From assembly GCA_963733265.1 (NCBI GenBank), contig CAVTCF010000004.1, positions 558,001 through 622,000 on the forward strand: a stretch of 64,000 nt of DNA. The letters are read 5' to 3'. The first letter of the stretch is position 1; each line of letters begins with the position of its first letter. The DNA is from PALSA-1006 sp963733265. GTDB taxonomy: Bacteria > Pseudomonadota > Gammaproteobacteria > Burkholderiales > Gallionellaceae. Positions 34,776 through 45,030 of this stretch are shown in pieces. The position numbers and the translations under genes are program-made. The notes under the pieces are model-generated. The model searched no databases and was not told where the DNA came from. It was given only the letters and a program-made list of their open reading frames with translations.

Positions 34776-36637
34776 CAAACTGTAGATAAAGAATCGGATA
34801 TTTCGGGCAACACTTCTGCCAGAAAGCCTCCCGACTGATGTTGCCACAACGCGGCATAGAGTCCATGCTTGTTCAACAACTCATGGTGTGTACCCTGCTC
34901 AACGATTTTGCCTTGGTCGAGCACAATCAGTCTATCCAGTCGTGCAATGGTAGATAAACGATGGGCGATTGCGATTACTGTCTTACCGTCCATCAAGCCG
35001 ATCAGTTGCTCCTGAATGCTGGCTTCGATTTCGCTATCGAGTGCCGAAGTCGCTTCATCCAGCAACAGGATAGGCGCATTTTTTAAAATGACGCGCGCAA
35101 TCGCCACACGTTGGCGTTGTCCGCCGGAAAGTTTTACGCCACGCTCGCCCACATGGGCCTCATAGCCCTCACGGCCATTCCAGTCGCGCAAGCCCATAAT
35201 GAAATTGTGAGCCTGTGCCTTGCGCGCCGCCGCCTCGATCTCGGCTTGTGTTGCCTGCGGACGACCATATCGGATGTTATCGGCAATCGAGCGGTGCAGT
35301 AGTGAAGTATCCTGCGTGACCAACCCCACCTGTGTGCGCAAACTTTCCTGTGTGATGTGCCTGATATCCTGTCCGTCAATAGTAATGCGCCCGTGCTCAA
35401 TGTCGAAAAAACGCAACAACAGGTTAACCAGTGTTGACTTGCCGGCACCGGAACGGCCAATCAAACCGATACGCTCACCGGGATGCACAACAAGATCGAT
35501 GTTGTCGATCACCGGTTTGCTTTGTCCATAACTGAAACTCACCTGCTCAAAGCAAATTTCGCCTCGTGTAACAGCGAGCGGTTTGGCATCTTTTTCATCA
35601 ACAAGGGTGTGAGGTACGGATATTGTTTCCATGCCATCCTGGACAACGCCGATATTTTCGAAGATACCCGCAATTTCAAACGAAACCCAACCGGCCATGC
35701 TCGTAATTTGCCATACCAATGGCAATGCGGTGGCGACCTGACTGGCACTGATCAGCCCTCGCGCCCACAGATTTATGCCGATCACCGATGTACTCACCAG
35801 TAATACTGCGTTCAATGACTGCAAGGTAAACATAAAGCGACTGGTCATGCGCATATGCCGGGCGATAGCAGTCTGATGCTCGTCCAGAACCTCGCGCACG
35901 TAGGCGTCCTCATCGCCAACACGGGCAAATAATTTGACAGTCAAAATGTTGGTATAACTGTCGACTACGCGTGCCATCACCTTCGAGCGAACATCCGAAC
36001 TTTGTTTGGCCAGTTCACGCAAGCGCGGCACAAAGAAGCGCAGAAAAATTACATAGGCCACTAACCAAAGCAAGGTTGGCACGGTCAGTCGCCAATCGAA
36101 ACTGGAGATCAACACCAGTGTCAAAATTCCATAGGTGGAAAGATATAACACCGCGCGGATTGCCGACATCACGCTATCGCGCAGTGATTGGGCTGTCTGC
36201 ATAACACGGTTCGCGATGCGTCCGGCAAAGTCTTTCTGGAAAAATGGCCAGCTATGCCGCACCACATGCCAATGGCTCTGCCAGCGCACCAGACTGGTGG
36301 CGCCCGGCATCAGCGCGTTGTGACGTATGGCGATATCGGCGAACTGAAGCAATGGCCGCCCGATCAACACCACCAACAACATGAGCAACAAAATTGAAGC
36401 ATGTGCCGTCAAAGCCGCTGCGCGATCTTGCTCCGCCATCAGCGCCACCAACTTTCCGATAAAAACTGGGATGCACATATCCGCCAACGCGACACACAGA
36501 CTTGTTGCCACCATCGCTACATAAGGCCAAGGCGTTTGCCTGATGAAATGCCAGTAGAAAGACAGCAGCCCACTTGGAGGTGTTTCTGCTTTGTGGGCGC
36601 GTGTGCCACGGATGAGGGATTCGAGAAAATTGAACAT
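34775..36637 (-). CDS. ABC exporter (fused membrane and ATPase domains)
   Basis: A 620-residue half-transporter. Residues 30-330 form six membrane helices. The ATPase domain follows, with Walker A GRSGAGKST (about residue 393), the signature LSGGQRQR, Walker B ILLLDEATSALD and the H-loop AHRLST. It works as a dimer and pumps lipids, peptides or drugs outward. It resembles MsbA-type and multidrug half-transporters, but the substrate cannot be told. The long repeat at its 3' end is not coding. Confidence 0.92.
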   Translation of the reverse strand: MFNFLESLIRGTRAHKAETPPSGLLSFYWHFIRQTPWPYVAMVATSLCVALADMCIPVFIGKLVALMAEQDRAAALTAHASILLLMLLVVLIGRPLLQFADIAIRHNALMPGATSLVRWQSHWHVVRHSWPFFQKDFAGRIANRVMQTAQSLRDSVMSAIRAVLYLSTYGILTLVLISSFDWRLTVPTLLWLVAYVIFLRFFVPRLRELAKQSSDVRSKVMARVVDSYTNILTVKLFARVGDEDAYVREVLDEHQTAIARHMRMTSRFMFTLQSLNAVLLVSTSVIGINLWARGLISASQVATALPLVWQITSMAGWVSFEIAGIFENIGVVQDGMETISVPHTLVDEKDAKPLAVTRGEICFEQVSFSYGQSKPVIDNIDLVVHPGERIGLIGRSGAGKSTLVNLLLRFFDIEHGRITIDGQDIRHITQESLRTQVGLVTQDTSLLHRSIADNIRYGRPQATQAEIEAAARKAQAHNFIMGLRDWNGREGYEAHVGERGVKLSGGQRQRVAIARVILKNAPILLLDEATSALDSEIEASIQEQLIGLMDGKTVIAIAHRLSTIARLDRLIVLDQGKIVEQGTHHELLNKHGLYAALWQHQSGGFLAEVLPEISDSLSTV

Positions 36638-36829
36638 ATTTACTAGTGGAGCAGTTAACCGTTTGGAGATGTTTAGCTATTTTACTGTTAGCTGTTGCAA
36701 TATCATCTGATGCGAAGCAATGACTGCACCAAATTCAACACTGAAATTTGCCGCAAAGACCATGCTGAGGTCTTTTTACGTTGGCATATGACTTGCAGTG
36801 ATTGTCTAATTTATCTTGAGGATACGCAA

Positions 36830-38839
36830 ATGAACTTTTCTCGCGCCAATTATTTTTTTCTGTTTACCGTATGGATGCTGTCGACAAGTTTTCAGGCGCA
36901 ATCCGAACCGGCCTCGGCAGTGCCGCAGGTGGTCAAAGCCGCATCAGTTGACGTATATGCGGCGCTGCCCGGCGTTAGTGCAGCACACCTGTCACCCGAT
37001 GGAACGCTGCTCGCCCTGATTGCTCCGGTAAAAGGCCGCAATGCGTTGGTGGTGAGGAATTTAAGCGATAACAAATCTCAAGTGATTACAACGGGGGATT
37101 TTGAACCGAAATGGATTATCTGGAAAACTAACCGGCGACTGCTTGTCGGAATGGTTTTTTATTCTTTGCGCAACCCGCTCAACCCGACAGTTGATACCAG
37201 ACTGATCGCCATTGATGCGGATGGAAGCAATGGATTGAATCTGATCAATCCGGATTTGTATTCAACCTATATTCCCCAGACACAGGACACAATTGTCAGC
37301 CTGCTACCCAACGACGAAAATCACATCCTGATTGAGCTGCCGGCTATTGCGCGTGAGCTGCATAATTCATTGTCAGGAGTAAGCCAGATAGGCAGTCTGG
37401 ATTCGAAAATAAAATATCCGGAAGTGGTTCGCGTGGACGTGAATACAGGGCGCTTGGAAACCATTGCCCATCAACATGGAAATGTAGTGAAGTGGCATGC
37501 CGATGCGGCTGGCAATGTACGCTTGGGACTGGAACTCGACGGCAGGACGAAGGATTTCCAGGTGCGAAGTTTGTCTAATAACTCTTGGTACACCATCCAG
37601 CCACATGAGGTTAACAGCTGGCGGATTTTCAACCCGGTGGCCTTTGTCGAGGGCAATCCCAATAGGATTTACGTGCAATCAAATCACCAAAATGGAGCTG
37701 TAGCCCTGTACGAATTCGATGTGCCGACTAATTCCTTCATTCGCACCGTGGCTGATAACCCCCGTGGCGGGGTGGATCCCATTGAAAGGGAGGGACATTT
37801 GATCGGTTATCGCCTGTTTTCCAATATATCGCCAGTATACCTGGATGCTACTTACGCGCGAGAAGCAAAAGTGATCAACAAAGCGCTCGCTGATTCCAGC
37901 AACGACATTGTCGACCTGAGTACTGATGGCAAGCGTGTTTTGGTACATGTCACCAAGGGAAACGAGCCTTCCGCTTTTTGGCTGTTAGACCGCAGCACTG
38001 GCCGACCTGTGCTCTCTCCAGTGGTCGAAACCTACCCTGTACTGGAGCCATCCCAAATTGCCCCAACACGGTTAGTATCCTACAAAGCTCGTGATGGTCT
38101 TGATATTCCCGCGCTGCTCACTTTGCCGCCAAGCTATTTTTTCGGTTCGGGTAAGCAGATTTCCTTCGTCGTTCTGCCGCATGGCGGCCCGACAGCCCAC
38201 GATATTCCCGGCTTCGATTATCAAGTCCAGTTCCTTGCCAGTCGCGGCTATGGCGTATTTCAACCCCAGTTTCGCGGCTCCACGGGTTATGGTGCCGCAT
38301 TCGAGGTTGCCGGTCAGAAACAGTGGGGCTTGGCAATGCAGGACGATGTAACTGATGGCACGCACTGGCTGGTAAATCAGAAATTGGCCGATCCCACCCG
38401 CATTGCAATCGTAGGAAGCAGTTATGGCGGATATGCAGCCCTTATGGGCGCAGTGAAAGAGCCTGAGCTTTATCGCTGCGCAGTTGCGATTGCACCAGTC
38501 ACCGACTTGGAACTGCTGATAGAACGGTACAATAACTTTCTTTTCAGCGACATCAACGTTCCGCGCATTGGAACCGATTCCGCCAAACTGGTGAAAAATT
38601 CACCGGTACAAAATGTGGAACGCATTCGCATTCCCCTGTTGCTGGTACATGGTCGCAAAGATTACACGGTACCTGTCGCTCAAACCGAGGTGATGGATAA
38701 AGCTTTGCGCAAAGCCGGGAAACCTGCCGAAGTGCTTTATTTGGAGGAAGCAGACCATTATTTGAGTCGGGGGCGTGATCGGTTGGATACGCTCAAGGCC
38801 GTGGAGAAGTTTTTGAGTTCAAATTTGGCGGAGCATTAG
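36830..38839 (+). CDS. Exported S9-family peptidase (prolyl oligopeptidase/acylaminoacyl peptidase type)
   Basis: A 669-residue serine peptidase. The N-terminal signal (FFLFTVWMLSTSFQAQSE) leads into a beta-propeller (about residues 45-400) and a C-terminal alpha/beta hydrolase. The nucleophile elbow GSSYGGYAALMG has the catalytic Ser, HGRKDYTVP the Asp and EEADHYLSRG the His. I chose the ATG at 36830, preceded by GAGG, because it begins the signal peptide. It is divergent from the ABC exporter and separated by 192 bases. It probably degrades short peptides in the periplasm. Confidence 0.92.
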   Translation: MNFSRANYFFLFTVWMLSTSFQAQSEPASAVPQVVKAASVDVYAALPGVSAAHLSPDGTLLALIAPVKGRNALVVRNLSDNKSQVITTGDFEPKWIIWKTNRRLLVGMVFYSLRNPLNPTVDTRLIAIDADGSNGLNLINPDLYSTYIPQTQDTIVSLLPNDENHILIELPAIARELHNSLSGVSQIGSLDSKIKYPEVVRVDVNTGRLETIAHQHGNVVKWHADAAGNVRLGLELDGRTKDFQVRSLSNNSWYTIQPHEVNSWRIFNPVAFVEGNPNRIYVQSNHQNGAVALYEFDVPTNSFIRTVADNPRGGVDPIEREGHLIGYRLFSNISPVYLDATYAREAKVINKALADSSNDIVDLSTDGKRVLVHVTKGNEPSAFWLLDRSTGRPVLSPVVETYPVLEPSQIAPTRLVSYKARDGLDIPALLTLPPSYFFGSGKQISFVVLPHGGPTAHDIPGFDYQVQFLASRGYGVFQPQFRGSTGYGAAFEVAGQKQWGLAMQDDVTDGTHWLVNQKLADPTRIAIVGSSYGGYAALMGAVKEPELYRCAVAIAPVTDLELLIERYNNFLFSDINVPRIGTDSAKLVKNSPVQNVERIRIPLLLVHGRKDYTVPVAQTEVMDKALRKAGKPAEVLYLEEADHYLSRGRDRLDTLKAVEKFLSSNLAEH

Positions 38840-38895
38840 ACGCATCACTATAAGCTTCCGACAGCAAGTTTCTTCTATTTATCATAAAAAACATA

Positions 38896-39018
38896 TTAGC
38901 CACAGAGAACCCAGAGATCACAGAGGAAAAACGGTTGTAACGAGAACACAATTAACCTTTTGGGTGAGGTCTCAAAAGTGTGTATTCCTTTACTCTCTCT
39001 GTGTTCTCTGTGGCTTAA
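38896..39018. repeat. Inverted repeat of the CCACAGAG type
   Basis: A left arm starting TTAGCCACAGAGAACC (38896-38926) and a right arm near 38987-39018 ending TGTTCTCTGTGGCTTAA are imperfect reverse complements, with a 60-base spacer. The family of repeats with CCACAGAGAACACAGAG ends is common in environmental Proteobacteria. It carries no gene. Confidence 0.75.
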
Positions 39019-39148
39019 ATTAAGGTTTTGAGGCTGTTAATCCACTTGTATAGAGCCAATCTTTTAATGGGTATTTACTCGGAATGCCAATACCCCTTTG
39101 CCAAGGTCGTTGCTGGAAAATATGAAGCTGGCTGATATTAGACAAAGC

Positions 39149-39181
39149 AACGGGACAGCAGAATAAATCCTGCGTCCCGTT
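39149..39181 (-). terminator. Hairpin after the metallo-beta-lactamase-fold gene
   Basis: AACGGGAC and GTCCCGTT arms pair perfectly, with an inner GCAG/CTGC extension. It lies 34 bases past the stop at 39215. The T-tract is weak, so it may be an imperfect terminator. Confidence 0.55.
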
Positions 39182-39214
39182 ATTTCGATTGAAGATGTTA
39201 ACTAACTAATTTAC

Positions 39215-40711
39215 TTACTGCCCGATAGCTGCTTTAAGGTCGGCTAACTTCGTCACACGCGGACCGTGTAACGCGGCGATCTGATCGACATTCAAATTTA
39301 GGCGTTTGATGTTGTCATACAGATTGACTGTATAAGGGTTGATTGGCGAGGGGAGAGGTGCACCGGCTGCGGTTGGCGTAAATGCATCTGCTTCGATCAG
39401 AATTTTCTCTGCCGGCAGATAGATCAACGAGAAAGCATCGTTGTGTCCGCTGTTTGCAATTTGAAAGATTTCCACCAATCGATGACCGTCAGTTAACTCA
39501 TACTCATCGGTATAAGTTATAAACTTGGCTGATTTTTGAGATTTTGACAAGCGGTCAGGGCTGATAGTGTGTTGTCCTGTCCAGGCTTTTTCGTAATATG
39601 CTTTGTTTACCTGGTGCGTGACGATGGTTGCACCCGTATCCACGAAAGTACGCAGACCACCGGAATGGTCAAAATGTTGGTGCGTATTGACCACGAAACG
39701 AATTGGCTTGTTTGGAATGATCTCTTTAATTTTAGCAATCAGCGCTTCGGAGCGGGCTTCATTCAGCGGTGCCTCAACCAATATAACGTGATCGTTTTGC
39801 TCGATCGCTACGCTGTGATGAGTGCCCCCTCTGAGGTAGAAAACACCGGAAGCAAGCTGGTCGGAAGTAACCGTAATTTTGGGTGCAGGGGCGGTACTAA
39901 CTTCGGTTGGAACATTGATATTGGCTGCAGGATTTGCAGTTACCGAGGAAATATTCAGATCCAATACCGGGTAGCCACCCTGTACGCGCAAAATGTGCGA
40001 GGGAAATAATACGCCATTCGTATTTTTATAATCCGAGTAGGTGTAGTCAACCAAGGTGTCGCCGATGATAGGATTGTCGATCCAGGTGCGGACATGATCA
40101 ACCTGGTTTTGCTGGTTGATTGTTCCAACGTAGCGATTGCTGCCTATAGTGAAGGAGACTTCCAGACCTGTTGCAGTATTTTTTACAGTCGCTTTATTGG
40201 ATTGCGCAGCCTTGAGAAAACCCTGAGGTGTTGTCCAGATTTCTGTTACGCGTTCTTCCAATGCTGCCTGTTGTGGTTGCGCAGTGGCCGGAGTACCCCC
40301 AACATTCCAGGCGTATGTGCCGCTAACATACTGGTCGGCTTTTTGTTCAACCGATGCGGGGCGCAAACGGCCTGCTTCAACGACTTGTTTGCGGGTGATT
40401 TGTATGCGTGCCGCAGCTTTGTCATAGTCTATCGTCGCGGTGTAGTTGCTGACATCAAATGGGGGCCAGGGAGTAGTAGGGCTCGGGGCTTGACCAAATT
40501 GAAACCAACGCCCTGTGCCGGAAAATTCTATCGATTTTAACTTGGCAACGCCGAGTGTATCTACAGATGCTTGCAGCGGACTGACTTCAACACTGTTTTT
40601 GACTTCTGCACTATTTGCTTCAATAGCGGTGAATGCAGCAACTGTCGCGATGGCAAGCATGGACAGACCACGCATCCCGCGAATATAAACTGAACCGGAA
40701 ACTGACATCAT
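39215..40711 (-). CDS. Exported metallo-beta-lactamase-fold hydrolase (498 aa)
   Basis: A 498-residue exported protein. The N-terminal half (about residues 40-250) has a long beta-rich region of unknown role. The C-terminal half carries the metal-binding loop NTHQHFDHSGGL (HxHxDH) and SGHNDAF, with the later LHGPRVTKL. The fold covers lactonases, quorum-quenching enzymes and lactamases, so the substrate cannot be told. The ATG at 40711 has a strong GGAGG site. A related, shorter exported protein lies at 47075-48037. Confidence 0.88.
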   Translation of the reverse strand: MMSVSGSVYIRGMRGLSMLAIATVAAFTAIEANSAEVKNSVEVSPLQASVDTLGVAKLKSIEFSGTGRWFQFGQAPSPTTPWPPFDVSNYTATIDYDKAAARIQITRKQVVEAGRLRPASVEQKADQYVSGTYAWNVGGTPATAQPQQAALEERVTEIWTTPQGFLKAAQSNKATVKNTATGLEVSFTIGSNRYVGTINQQNQVDHVRTWIDNPIIGDTLVDYTYSDYKNTNGVLFPSHILRVQGGYPVLDLNISSVTANPAANINVPTEVSTAPAPKITVTSDQLASGVFYLRGGTHHSVAIEQNDHVILVEAPLNEARSEALIAKIKEIIPNKPIRFVVNTHQHFDHSGGLRTFVDTGATIVTHQVNKAYYEKAWTGQHTISPDRLSKSQKSAKFITYTDEYELTDGHRLVEIFQIANSGHNDAFSLIYLPAEKILIEADAFTPTAAGAPLPSPINPYTVNLYDNIKRLNLNVDQIAALHGPRVTKLADLKAAIGQ

Positions 40712-41089
40712 TTATTTTCCTCCGAAAAAAGTCATTTCATTTAGGGTGTGTTCAATGAATTGAACCCAGTTTCATTGCGCAGCAAGTTATGCGCCAACCT
40801 GCATGTCAACTGCAAGAGTCGAAAAAATTATCGTTAAAATTGGCAACCAATTGAATACTTATAGAATTGTTGATTAAGCAAACAAATGAATAGCAGAATT
40901 GAGCCGTAAGAACTGCTGTTCTTGCAGCAGATGCAGACTTTGGTTGCTGATAATCACGCAGCCGTGTACCGCGAAATTGTCCCCTGAACTTATTCAAAAA
41001 TCAGCTAAGCAATCTAAATCTAATCGGTTCATGCATCGAAGTCCTCGACCCTTTATGTGTTTATAATAGTGGATACAGAGGACTCATTC
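40712..41089. other. Divergent intergenic region, no gene found
   Basis: 378 bases between the divergently transcribed metallo-beta-lactamase-fold gene and the GGDEF-EAL gene. Promoters for both should lie here. The sequence is AT-rich, with no clear operator and no frame supported by coding features. Confidence 0.5.
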
Positions 41090-43192
41090 GTGGACGCTGC
41101 CGAACGCAACAAGTTGGAGAAAAATTCGCACGAACAGGAGAGAAAGTTTCGTTCGTTGGCAGATAACTCGCCGGATATGATCGTACGCTATGATCGCAGC
41201 CTGCGGCGTACTTACGTCAATTTAGCCTGGGAAAAGGCAACCGGCCTTTTTGCCGAAGATGTCCTTAACCGCTCACCCGCCGAATTGCCGGGCCTGATGT
41301 CTTTGGCAAAATCATCCGAATATGAAGACAAACTTCTGACCGCGCTTGAAACAGGCGAACCGGTCACTATGGAGGTGACTTCGCTGCGCCCAAATGGAGC
41401 CGAAGTCCATTTTGAGCGCCGCATCGTTCCTGAATTTGATATTGATGGCAAAGTCGTCAGCCTGTTTTCCATTTCACGCGACATCACCGAACGCAAGAAC
41501 AACGAGAACATGCTGCGTATCGCGGCGGCGGCATTCGAAACGCATGAGGCCATCATCATCACCGATATAGATGCCAACATCATTCGCACCAATCAGGCTT
41601 TTCATGACATTACCGGCTACTCGGTTGAAGAGGTGCTGGGGAAAAACCCGCGCATGCTGAGTGGCGGCCGCCACGACAAGGCGTTTTATGATCAGATGTG
41701 GCTGTCAATTCGGACCAAAGGCTCTTGGACCGGCGAGATATGGGACAAGCGCAAGAACGGCGAAATTTATCCCAAATGGATAACGATCACGGCGGTTAAA
41801 GACGGGCAAGGCAAGACCATGCAATACGTCGGTATTTTTAGCGATCTCAGTGAACGCAAAAAAGCGCAGGAAGAAATTCTCAATCTGGCTTTTTACGATT
41901 CACTCACCAAGCTGCCCAACCGGCGTTTGCTGCTGGATCGTTTTCATTCCGCACTGGCACTTTCTTCTCGTACCTGTCTGTATGGCGCTGTTCTGTTCCT
42001 TGATTTGGATAGATTTAAAATGATCAACGATAGCTTCGGACACAGCTATGGCGACTTGCTGTTGATCGAAGTGGCAGAGCGCATTCGCACCTGTGTGCGC
42101 AGTGTGGACACCGTGGCTAGATTGGGCGGGGATGAGTTCGTCGTGCTGATCGAAAGCATTGGTAGCGAAAACGAAAGAGTTACCCAAAACATTGCACACA
42201 TTGCGGATAAAATTCGTTCCTCGCTGGCCCTGCCATATGTGTTGAACGAACGCATTCATCACAGCTCTCCCAGCATCGGGGTATGCCTGTTCAAAGGGGA
42301 CGAGCAAAGCGTGGATTCTTTGCTCAAATATGCCGATGTGGCGATGTATCAAGCCAAAGATGCGGGACGCAATGCGGTACGATTTTATGATCCGGTCATG
42401 CAACAGGCCGTTGAGGCGCGCACCGCGATGGAGTCCGACCTGCGTTTGGCGATCAAAGAAAAGCAGTTCATTCTGCATTATCAGGTTCAGATGGATAATA
42501 GCAACCGACCGTTGGGCGCAGAAGCGCTGATACGCTGGGAACATCCGCTGCGGGGCATGGTCTCGCCCGCGGAATTTATTCCGGTGGCCGAAGAAAGTGC
42601 GCTTATTTTAGACATCGGCAATTGGGTTTTGGAAACAGCTTCCCGCCAGCTTGCCGAATGGTCCAAGCAGCGCATTACCCGCGATTTGAGCCTCGCAGTT
42701 AACGTTAGCCCCCAGCAATTTCGCCAGCCGGATTTTGTCTCCAGAATTTATACACTTCTGCATAAATTTAATCTCGATGCGTCACGCATTAAACTGGAAT
42801 TAACCGAGGGCGTAATACTGGATGATGTGAACGATGTGGTAGAAAAAATGCATGCACTGAAAGCGCTGGGCGTGACGCTGTCGCTCGACGATTTTGGAAC
42901 CGGCTATTCGTCACTGTCCTATTTAAAACTACTGCCGCTAGACCAGATCAAAATAGACCAAAGCTTTGTGCGCAATGTCACCGTTGACCGCAAAGATGCC
43001 ATTCTGGTACAGACCATCATCGATATGGCCCAAAATTTCGGCTTTGACGTAATCGCCGAGGGGGTAGAAACAGAAGCACAATTGGCATTTTTAAAACAGC
43101 ACGATTGCATGGCGTATCAAGGGTATCTGTTTAGCAAGCCAGTGGCGATCGACACGTTCACAGAGTGGCTTGAGCGGTGTATCTATAGCTAA
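41090..43192 (+). CDS. PAS-PAS-GGDEF-EAL cyclic-di-GMP regulator
   Basis: A 700-residue signalling protein. Two PAS sensor domains (about residues 15-125 and 135-250, with NSPDMIVRYDRSL and IIITDIDANIIRTNQAF) precede a GGDEF domain with the intact ARLGGDEFVVLIE active site and an EAL domain with the intact EALIRWEHP and DDFGTGYSSLSYLKLLP motifs. It could both make and degrade cyclic di-GMP. No membrane helix is evident, so it is soluble. The start is uncertain: GTG at 41090 has AGAGGA at ideal spacing, while GTG at 41057 would add 11 residues. Confidence 0.93.
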   Translation: MDAAERNKLEKNSHEQERKFRSLADNSPDMIVRYDRSLRRTYVNLAWEKATGLFAEDVLNRSPAELPGLMSLAKSSEYEDKLLTALETGEPVTMEVTSLRPNGAEVHFERRIVPEFDIDGKVVSLFSISRDITERKNNENMLRIAAAAFETHEAIIITDIDANIIRTNQAFHDITGYSVEEVLGKNPRMLSGGRHDKAFYDQMWLSIRTKGSWTGEIWDKRKNGEIYPKWITITAVKDGQGKTMQYVGIFSDLSERKKAQEEILNLAFYDSLTKLPNRRLLLDRFHSALALSSRTCLYGAVLFLDLDRFKMINDSFGHSYGDLLLIEVAERIRTCVRSVDTVARLGGDEFVVLIESIGSENERVTQNIAHIADKIRSSLALPYVLNERIHHSSPSIGVCLFKGDEQSVDSLLKYADVAMYQAKDAGRNAVRFYDPVMQQAVEARTAMESDLRLAIKEKQFILHYQVQMDNSNRPLGAEALIRWEHPLRGMVSPAEFIPVAEESALILDIGNWVLETASRQLAEWSKQRITRDLSLAVNVSPQQFRQPDFVSRIYTLLHKFNLDASRIKLELTEGVILDDVNDVVEKMHALKALGVTLSLDDFGTGYSSLSYLKLLPLDQIKIDQSFVRNVTVDRKDAILVQTIIDMAQNFGFDVIAEGVETEAQLAFLKQHDCMAYQGYLFSKPVAIDTFTEWLERCIYS

Positions 43193-43241
43193 GAACGGCT
43201 TTATTTCTGCCCCTGTTTTTATAACCTGAGCAGTCGAATTT

Positions 43242-45011
43242 TCACACCAAATAATAAAGCGTTTCGCCCTTGCTGATGTCGGATTGATTTTCTAACCCAT
43301 CTTGATCGAGTAGAGAGTAAACGTGCCGGACTGCTTTGATAGTCGCCGAATACTGCTCATCTTCTTCCAGATAGATTCGGTCGGCAGGAAGCCAGCTCAG
43401 CACCCCGGTGTTAGACAGAATTTTGGCCAAGTCGGGACGAACTCCCGCCAATAGCACAGTGATGCCAATCTTTTCGGCATCCCGCAAGAAGCGTTCAATA
43501 TGCTCGATGGCGACTACATCCGGATTCCGGGTACGTCTGAAACGCAAAACCAGATATTTAATCCCGGCATGCACGGATTGTTCCTTGATATCCTCAAGAT
43601 ATCCATCCTGTTCCGGGGCTGCACCGAAGAAAAGCTCGCCTTCAAAATCGTAGATTCGTAATGAATGTATTCTCTGATCGGCTGGTTGTATCTCGCGTAC
43701 AACACGCTCGGAGGTAACTACTAATTCCCGAATATTCAATTTGGACGCACGCGGCACAAACATCAACACAGACAATCCCACGCCGATGAGGATCGACTCA
43801 TCAACACTGATGAATATCGCGGAAAGAGCAGTCACCAAAACCAGCGACGCATCAAACCAGGAGGCTTTGACTGCATAGCCGAGACGTTTCCAGTCTATCA
43901 AGCGTGCCGCGATAATAAACAGCATTCCCGCGAGCGCCGCTTTGGGAATAAAGCGTGCATAGGGACCAAACAGCAATACGACGACACCAACAATTAAGCC
44001 AGAGTAGATTCCTGACATTCTGGTAAGCGCGCCAGCTTGAAAATTAATGGAAGAGCGTGTCAGCGAACCTGAACCCGGCAAGCTCTGAAAAAATCCGCCG
44101 CCCAGATTTGCTATACCTTCCGCCAGACACTGACGATTGTAATCCAGAGGTTGGCGCGTATAAGTGGCAATCGATTTTGCGACAGCAAGCGCTTCCAAAA
44201 GGCCCAGCAAAGAAATTGCGACGGCGCTACTCAACAGTTTTGGAATCCAGTCAAAATTTATTTCAGGGATGTGAAACGACGGAAGCGCTGCGGGTACTGT
44301 GCCGATGACGGAGACGATCGTTTTGTTTGCGGCATCAGGAACCGACCAGTGAAAGATTGCTGCAACAAGTGTGGCCGTAACCAAGCCCAACAGCATATCC
44401 AACTGGGGCAACTTATATTTATTGATCACGCGGCGCAAAAGAAGAACCAGAATGATCGTCCCGACACCGAGAGCAATCGCATACCAATTGAACGCACCGC
44501 TTTTAGTTAAAGTTTCCCATAGTTGCACCGCGACTGATTGATCACCCGCCGCTTTTTTTGAAACGCCCAAAAAATTACCGGTTTGTCCGACCGCCACAAG
44601 GACACCGGCACCGGCCATGAAGCCGAGAATGACCGATTCTGAAACATAGCGCGTCAGGTCGCCAAGTTTGAATATCGCGATGAATATTTGAATAATGCCT
44701 ACAATAATGGCCAATAGAAACATCGCCTGATAGGCATCGAAACGTTCATCAAAGGCAACCAGCGAGCCGAATACCAGCAACGAAATTGCATTGGTCGGCC
44801 CGTTGATTATTTGCGAAGACGAGCCAAATATTGATGCGATGATCGTAACGACAATTGCCGAGTAAAGCCCGAATCTAGGGTCTACACCTGCAATAAGCGC
44901 ATAAGCCATTGCTTGAGGAATTGCGATTGCCGCAACAGTTGCTCCGGCAACAAGATCGCTTTTGGCGGTATCCCAGTTGTAATTAATTTTAAAGTCAGCA
45001 AATGAACTCAT
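43242..45011 (-). CDS. SulP-family anion transporter with STAS domain
   Basis: A 589-residue inner-membrane permease of the SulP/SLC26 family. About 12 helices (first SDLVAGATVAAIAIPQAMAYALIAG) are followed from about residue 440 by a C-terminal STAS domain (LRIYDFEGELFFGAAPEQ). Members take up sulfate or bicarbonate with sodium or protons. A periplasmic sulfate-type binding protein gene lies 19 bases upstream of its start, which supports sulfate as the substrate but does not prove it. Confidence 0.9.
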   Translation of the reverse strand: MSSFADFKINYNWDTAKSDLVAGATVAAIAIPQAMAYALIAGVDPRFGLYSAIVVTIIASIFGSSSQIINGPTNAISLLVFGSLVAFDERFDAYQAMFLLAIIVGIIQIFIAIFKLGDLTRYVSESVILGFMAGAGVLVAVGQTGNFLGVSKKAAGDQSVAVQLWETLTKSGAFNWYAIALGVGTIILVLLLRRVINKYKLPQLDMLLGLVTATLVAAIFHWSVPDAANKTIVSVIGTVPAALPSFHIPEINFDWIPKLLSSAVAISLLGLLEALAVAKSIATYTRQPLDYNRQCLAEGIANLGGGFFQSLPGSGSLTRSSINFQAGALTRMSGIYSGLIVGVVVLLFGPYARFIPKAALAGMLFIIAARLIDWKRLGYAVKASWFDASLVLVTALSAIFISVDESILIGVGLSVLMFVPRASKLNIRELVVTSERVVREIQPADQRIHSLRIYDFEGELFFGAAPEQDGYLEDIKEQSVHAGIKYLVLRFRRTRNPDVVAIEHIERFLRDAEKIGITVLLAGVRPDLAKILSNTGVLSWLPADRIYLEEDEQYSATIKAVRHVYSLLDQDGLENQSDISKGETLYYLV

Positions 45012-45030
45012 GGGTCAATATTGGGAAGAA

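Noticed and set aside
36695..36829. N-terminal extension of the S9 peptidase
   Set aside because: The extension (cysteine-rich, no signal character) precedes a clean signal peptide starting at the ATG at 36830 with its own site.
41900..42544. A long antisense frame across the GGDEF region
   Set aside because: It mirrors codon bias of the sense gene and carries no domain.
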